From the NCBI GenBank assembly GCA_025353045.1, contig JANXRK010000066.1, positions 1-6,175 of the forward strand: 6,175 bases of DNA, given 5' to 3'. Numbering within the stretch: position 1 is the stretch's first letter; each line of letters starts with the position of its first letter. The notes under the pieces are model-generated. The model was not told where the DNA came from. It searched no databases and saw nothing but the letters and a program-made list of their open reading frames with translations. The translations under genes were made by a program, and so were the position numbers. The DNA is from Candidatus Tayloriibacteriota bacterium. Its GTDB lineage: Bacteria > Patescibacteriota > Minisyncoccia > Phycocordibacterales > PALSA-1337. This document shows, piece after piece, positions 4,285 through 6,175 of the stretch.

Positions 4285-5844
4285 TTACTTACATTGCGGG
4301 ATCGTATAATGGTAGTACAGCGGCCTTTGAAGCCGTGAATCTTGGTTCGATTCCAAGTCCCGCAGCCAAGTTTCGGAATTCGCATTTTCGCCAAAATTCG
4401 GAGCGTCGCAAAGCGACGCGACTGGAGTTTCCGAGAGAATCCGCCAAGGGTTTTTGAAATCCAAAGACAGCGAGCGGGACGCGAGGCGGGGGTTCGAGCC
4501 AATCTTTTTGAGAAAATCTCTTTTAGCTTCGAGATTTTCTTCGGAAGCGATAATTACGGCTTGATTGCTGTCTAAAATGAATTGTTTAGAAAGTTCGAGC
4601 CAGCGATTGCCTTTTCGTTCAAAATCCTTCAATTTCTCTGAAAAATCAATCTTCTGGTTGAGGAGCTTTTGCTTTTTGGCGATATACTCCTCGCTTGTAA
4701 TTGTGCTGTCTAAATGAGCGTCAAGAAGCCTGTCTAGCGTCTCCTCAACACTTTTGATTTGATTTTTCAGATTTTGAACGAAAAGCTCGTCAGAGTGGAA
4801 ATTGCTCGCTTGTTCCTTTTCTAGTTCAGCGAGCATGAATTCTTTCCACTCTGTCGGCAAAGAAACTTTTTTGATAGTGTCATTCACTTGTTCGGCGAGG
4901 AATTCTTCGCGGATATATTTTTGTACGCAAACACCTTTCTTTTTGGTACAACGATAATAGGTATGACCCTTCTGCACTTCGCTTGTGATGCCACAGCCAC
5001 ATTCTCCGCACAAAAATATTCCGCGAAAGATATGTTTGTTAATTCCTCGCTTCATTGGGTGAGCGTTCCTCGCCAGTATTTCCTGACACTTATCAAAAAG
5101 TTTCTTTGTAATCGCTGGCTCGTGCTTTCCTTGGTAAAGTTCTCCGTTAAATTTAAACACTCCATAATAAAAAGGATTTTTCAATATCATTTGCGTGTTT
5201 GAAATGGTGAGAACTTTACCATTTTTAGACAGCAATCCCTTTTGGGCGAGCAAATTCCTTGTATCTTTCAGAGAATGATTGCCAGTAGCGTAGACTTCGA
5301 ACATTTTCCGGACGAGGCGAAATCTTTCAGGGTCGGGGATAATTTTCTTGTTTAGTTTGTCATTCAAATATCCAGTTAATGCTTGACCACTTTGTTCGCC
5401 TCGTCTTACCTTTTGTCGAAGTCCACGCTTCACATTCTCTGAAAGATTATCTACATAGTATTTGCTCTGCCCAAAAGCAATATTTAACATAAACTTTCCT
5501 TGTGGCGTAGCGTCGAACCAAAAGGTCGGGAATTTTAGCTCTTTGATTTTACCAAGGTCGCACAGATAGATTATCTTTCCACCATCAATACTATTTCTCG
5601 CCAATCTATCGGGGTGCCACGCTAAAATTCCCGACGCTTTTCCTTTTTCTATGAGCGAGAGCATATTGTTGAAAATAGGTCTGCCCGGCTCTTTAGCGGT
5701 CTGTGATTCAATAAAAGTTTCAACAATCTCCAACTGCTCTCGCGTGGCAAATTCTTTCAACTCGTCAATCTGCGATTCAATACTCAAAATCTGACGATCA
5801 GGTTCATCAGTAGATTTACGAGCATATAGAAAGAATTTGTTCAT
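4285..5844 (-). CDS. serine site-specific recombinase (resolvase / recombinase / zinc-ribbon)
   Basis: 519 residues, ATG at 5842-5844, stop at 4285-4287. Serine recombinases cut and rejoin DNA through a 5' phosphoserine and drive integration, excision or inversion. The resolvase domain covers about residues 1-145: YARKSTDEPDRQ with nucleophile Ser11, and WHPDRLARNS with Arg80 and Arg83. The 'Recombinase' domain spans about 155-265 (GYLNDK..., NPFYYGVFKFNGELYQG at 223-239). A zinc ribbon follows, with C279/C282 and C299/C306, then a coiled-coil-like charged helix region at about 335-425. Residues up to about 470 (FLKKIGSN..LSLDFKNPWRIL) look like the family's normal ending. Residues 451-494 are encoded by the left inverted repeat, and residues 493-517 (LESNQDSRLQRPLYYHYT) are simply tRNA-Gln read antisense, so the annotated tail is set by the insertion site. 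The -10/-35 and ribosome site are not clear; TAACAT lies 5' of the start on the - strand. No disabling mutation is visible. Confidence 0.93.
   Translation of the reverse strand: MNKFFLYARKSTDEPDRQILSIESQIDELKEFATREQLEIVETFIESQTAKEPGRPIFNNMLSLIEKGKASGILAWHPDRLARNSIDGGKIIYLCDLGKIKELKFPTFWFDATPQGKFMLNIAFGQSKYYVDNLSENVKRGLRQKVRRGEQSGQALTGYLNDKLNKKIIPDPERFRLVRKMFEVYATGNHSLKDTRNLLAQKGLLSKNGKVLTISNTQMILKNPFYYGVFKFNGELYQGKHEPAITKKLFDKCQEILARNAHPMKRGINKHIFRGIFLCGECGCGITSEVQKGHTYYRCTKKKGVCVQKYIREEFLAEQVNDTIKKVSLPTEWKEFMLAELEKEQASNFHSDELFVQNLKNQIKSVEETLDRLLDAHLDSTITSEEYIAKKQKLLNQKIDFSEKLKDFERKGNRWLELSKQFILDSNQAVIIASEENLEAKRDFLKKIGSNPRLASRSLSLDFKNPWRILSETPVASLCDAPNFGENANSETWLRDLESNQDSRLQRPLYYHYTIPQCK
4295..4368 (+). 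tRNA. trnQ: tRNA-Gln, anticodon UUG, CCA encoded
   Basis: The full cloverleaf can be drawn. The acceptor stem TGCGGGA (4295-4301) pairs with TCCCGCA (4358-4364). The D arm is at 4304-4318 with GG in the loop. The anticodon stem GCGGC/GCCGT (4320-4324 with 4332-4336, one G-T pair) carries the loop CTTTGAA with anticodon TTG at 4327-4329. The T arm is CTTGG-TTCGATT-CCAAG (4341-4357). The discriminator is G4365 and CCA is encoded at 4366-4368. The U1-A72 pair agrees with known bacterial tRNA-Gln identity. It reads Gln codons CAA and CAG. Its 3' end is the border of the recombinase module: the left inverted repeat includes the last six tRNA bases (CAGCCA), and the recombinase frame runs antisense through the entire tRNA. 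Confidence 0.95.
4363..4507 (-). repeat. left copy of inverted repeat; attachment-site-like edge at tRNA-Gln 3' end
   Basis: Bases 4363-4494 are the reverse complement of 5929-6060 with 3 mismatches in 132. A further 13 bases on the inner side (4495-4507, AAAGATTGGCTCG on the - strand) match 5883-5895. The outer edge falls inside the tRNA acceptor arm (CAGCCA), as is usual when elements integrate at tRNA 3' ends. On the - strand this copy encodes recombinase residues 451-494. It is GC-rich at its inner part and contains the palindrome GCGTCGC-AAA-GCGACGC (4403-4419). Confidence 0.9.
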
Positions 5845-5868
5845 AGAAAAAGGTTTATGTTAAATATT

Positions 5869-5878
5869 GATAATTATC
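5869..5878. promoter_or_regulatory. perfect palindrome GATAATTATC between the divergent starts
   Basis: A 10-base perfect dyad lies 25 bases upstream of the recombinase ATG, in the AT-rich gap (5845-5882) where a recombinase promoter must lie. It could be an operator, but AT-rich 10-base palindromes also arise by chance. Confidence 0.2.
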
Positions 5879-5882
5879 GCTT

Positions 5883-6060
5883 AAAGATTGGCTCGCAAAA
5901 CGAAGTTTTGAATGATGTACTCATCATAAACCCCCGCCTCGCGTCCCGCTCGCTCTCTTTGGATTTCAAAAACCCTTGGCAAATTCTCTCGGAAACTCCA
6001 GTCGCGTCGCTTTGCGACGCTCCGAATTTTGGCGAAAATGCGAATTCCGAAACTTGGCTG
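5883..6060 (+). repeat. right copy of inverted repeat, with 33-base insertion
   Basis: 5929-6060 matches the reverse complement of 4363-4494 at 129 of 132 positions; 5883-5895 matches 4507-4495. Between these two blocks this copy has 33 bases (5896-5928) that the left copy lacks. The outer edge ends CTTGGCTG, the complement of the tRNA 3' end bases, but the sequence beyond 6060 is unrelated to the tRNA. The same GCGTCGC-TTT-GCGACGC palindrome is present at 6004-6020. Confidence 0.9.
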
Positions 6061-6175
6061 TGTCTCCTGAACAAAATCCGAACTTTTTTCCAACAAAATC
6101 CCGATGTGGAATGATGCGCGCCTCGTCCTCGCTTCGCTCGGATACAAAACCAAAAATTTTCCTTCCTTTCTTTAG
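6061..6175. other. right flank, no gene recognised
   Basis: Non-repeat sequence outside the module. It contains AACAAAATCC twice (6070-6079 and 6092-6101, 22 bases apart) and a GC-rich patch GCCTCGTCCTCGCTTCGCTCGG near 6119-6140 that loosely resembles the inner, GC-rich end of the inverted repeat. The end is pyrimidine-rich. No tRNA, rRNA or protein signature is visible, and the window stops before any gene can be identified. Confidence 0.4.

Larger units (their letters stand above)
5857..6114 (+). pseudogene. recombinase C-terminal fragment within the right inverted repeat
   Basis: An open frame of 85 codons starts at ATG 5857, divergent from the recombinase start 12 bases away. Its residues 30-70 or so (NPRLASRSLSLDFKNPWQIL onward) repeat the recombinase tail almost exactly, with RI changed to QI. 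Before it stands KIGS, also shared, then 11 extra codons (5896-5928) absent from the other copy. After base 6060 the frame leaves the repeat and ends CLLNKIRTFFQQNPDVE. Nothing upstream resembles the rest of a recombinase. The likeliest reading is the 3' remnant of a second recombinase gene, or a repeat unit that happens to keep an open frame, not an independent protein. Confidence 0.45.

Noticed and set aside
4342..4575. + strand open frames through the left repeat and start of the recombinase, and similar - strand frames in the right repeat
   Set aside because: They are shadows of the recombinase tail and its repeat in other frames; the GC-rich repeat keeps most frames open.
6061..6095. Second, damaged tRNA at the outer edge of the right repeat (GTTCGGATT resembles a T-loop on the - strand)
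   Set aside because: No pairing T stem, acceptor stem or anticodon arm can be drawn upstream on that strand; the match is limited to a few bases.
1..6175. CRISPR array, toxin-antitoxin pair or phage structural genes
   Set aside because: No regularly spaced repeats and no recognisable toxin, antitoxin, capsid or terminase sequence were seen on either strand.

Overview
The window reads as a stretch of a small, AT-leaning bacterial genome, most likely from the Candidate Phyla Radiation (Patescibacteria, Parcubacteria-like). This is inferred from three things: a minimal DnaX of 350 residues without its usual zinc module, a divergent FtsQ-like protein, and a serine recombinase of the type I associate with these genomes. 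Genes start without convincing Shine-Dalgarno sites, and at least one (dnaX) looks leaderless. The standard bacterial code fits: no gene needs TGA to be read as an amino acid.

Bases 1-3515 (+ strand) are housekeeping. The C-terminal part of an FtsQ/DivIB-like division protein is followed 4 bases later by a membrane-anchored D-alanyl-D-alanine carboxypeptidase (family S11), then a tRNA-dihydrouridine synthase, then dnaX (clamp-loader ATPase). The first two belong to cell-wall growth and division and are probably co-transcribed. dnaX has its own extended -10 promoter, placed so that the predicted transcript starts on the A of the ATG.

Bases 3516-4250 are an orphan region, visibly richer in G and C than the genes before it. 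It holds a 70-residue protein of unknown function closed by a 10-bp hairpin. After that comes a roughly 400-base stretch with a promoter-like start, only weak short ORFs, several nested hairpins and a strong intrinsic terminator. It may be an unrecognised structured RNA or a decayed small gene.

Bases 4256-4368 are a tRNA-Gln(UUG) gene with encoded CCA. Its 3' end is the edge of a recombinase module (4363-6060). A three-domain serine recombinase is encoded on the - strand, and its reading frame runs through the module boundary and antisense through the whole tRNA. The module is bounded by a nearly perfect inverted repeat: 132 bp with 3 mismatches, plus a further 13-bp match on the inner side. 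The left copy encodes the recombinase C-terminal tail. The right copy lies just upstream of the recombinase start in the opposite orientation and encodes the same tail with an 11-codon in-frame insertion. This arrangement predicts inversion rather than simple excision, and it is the most unusual thing in the window. The last 115 bases hold no recognisable gene.
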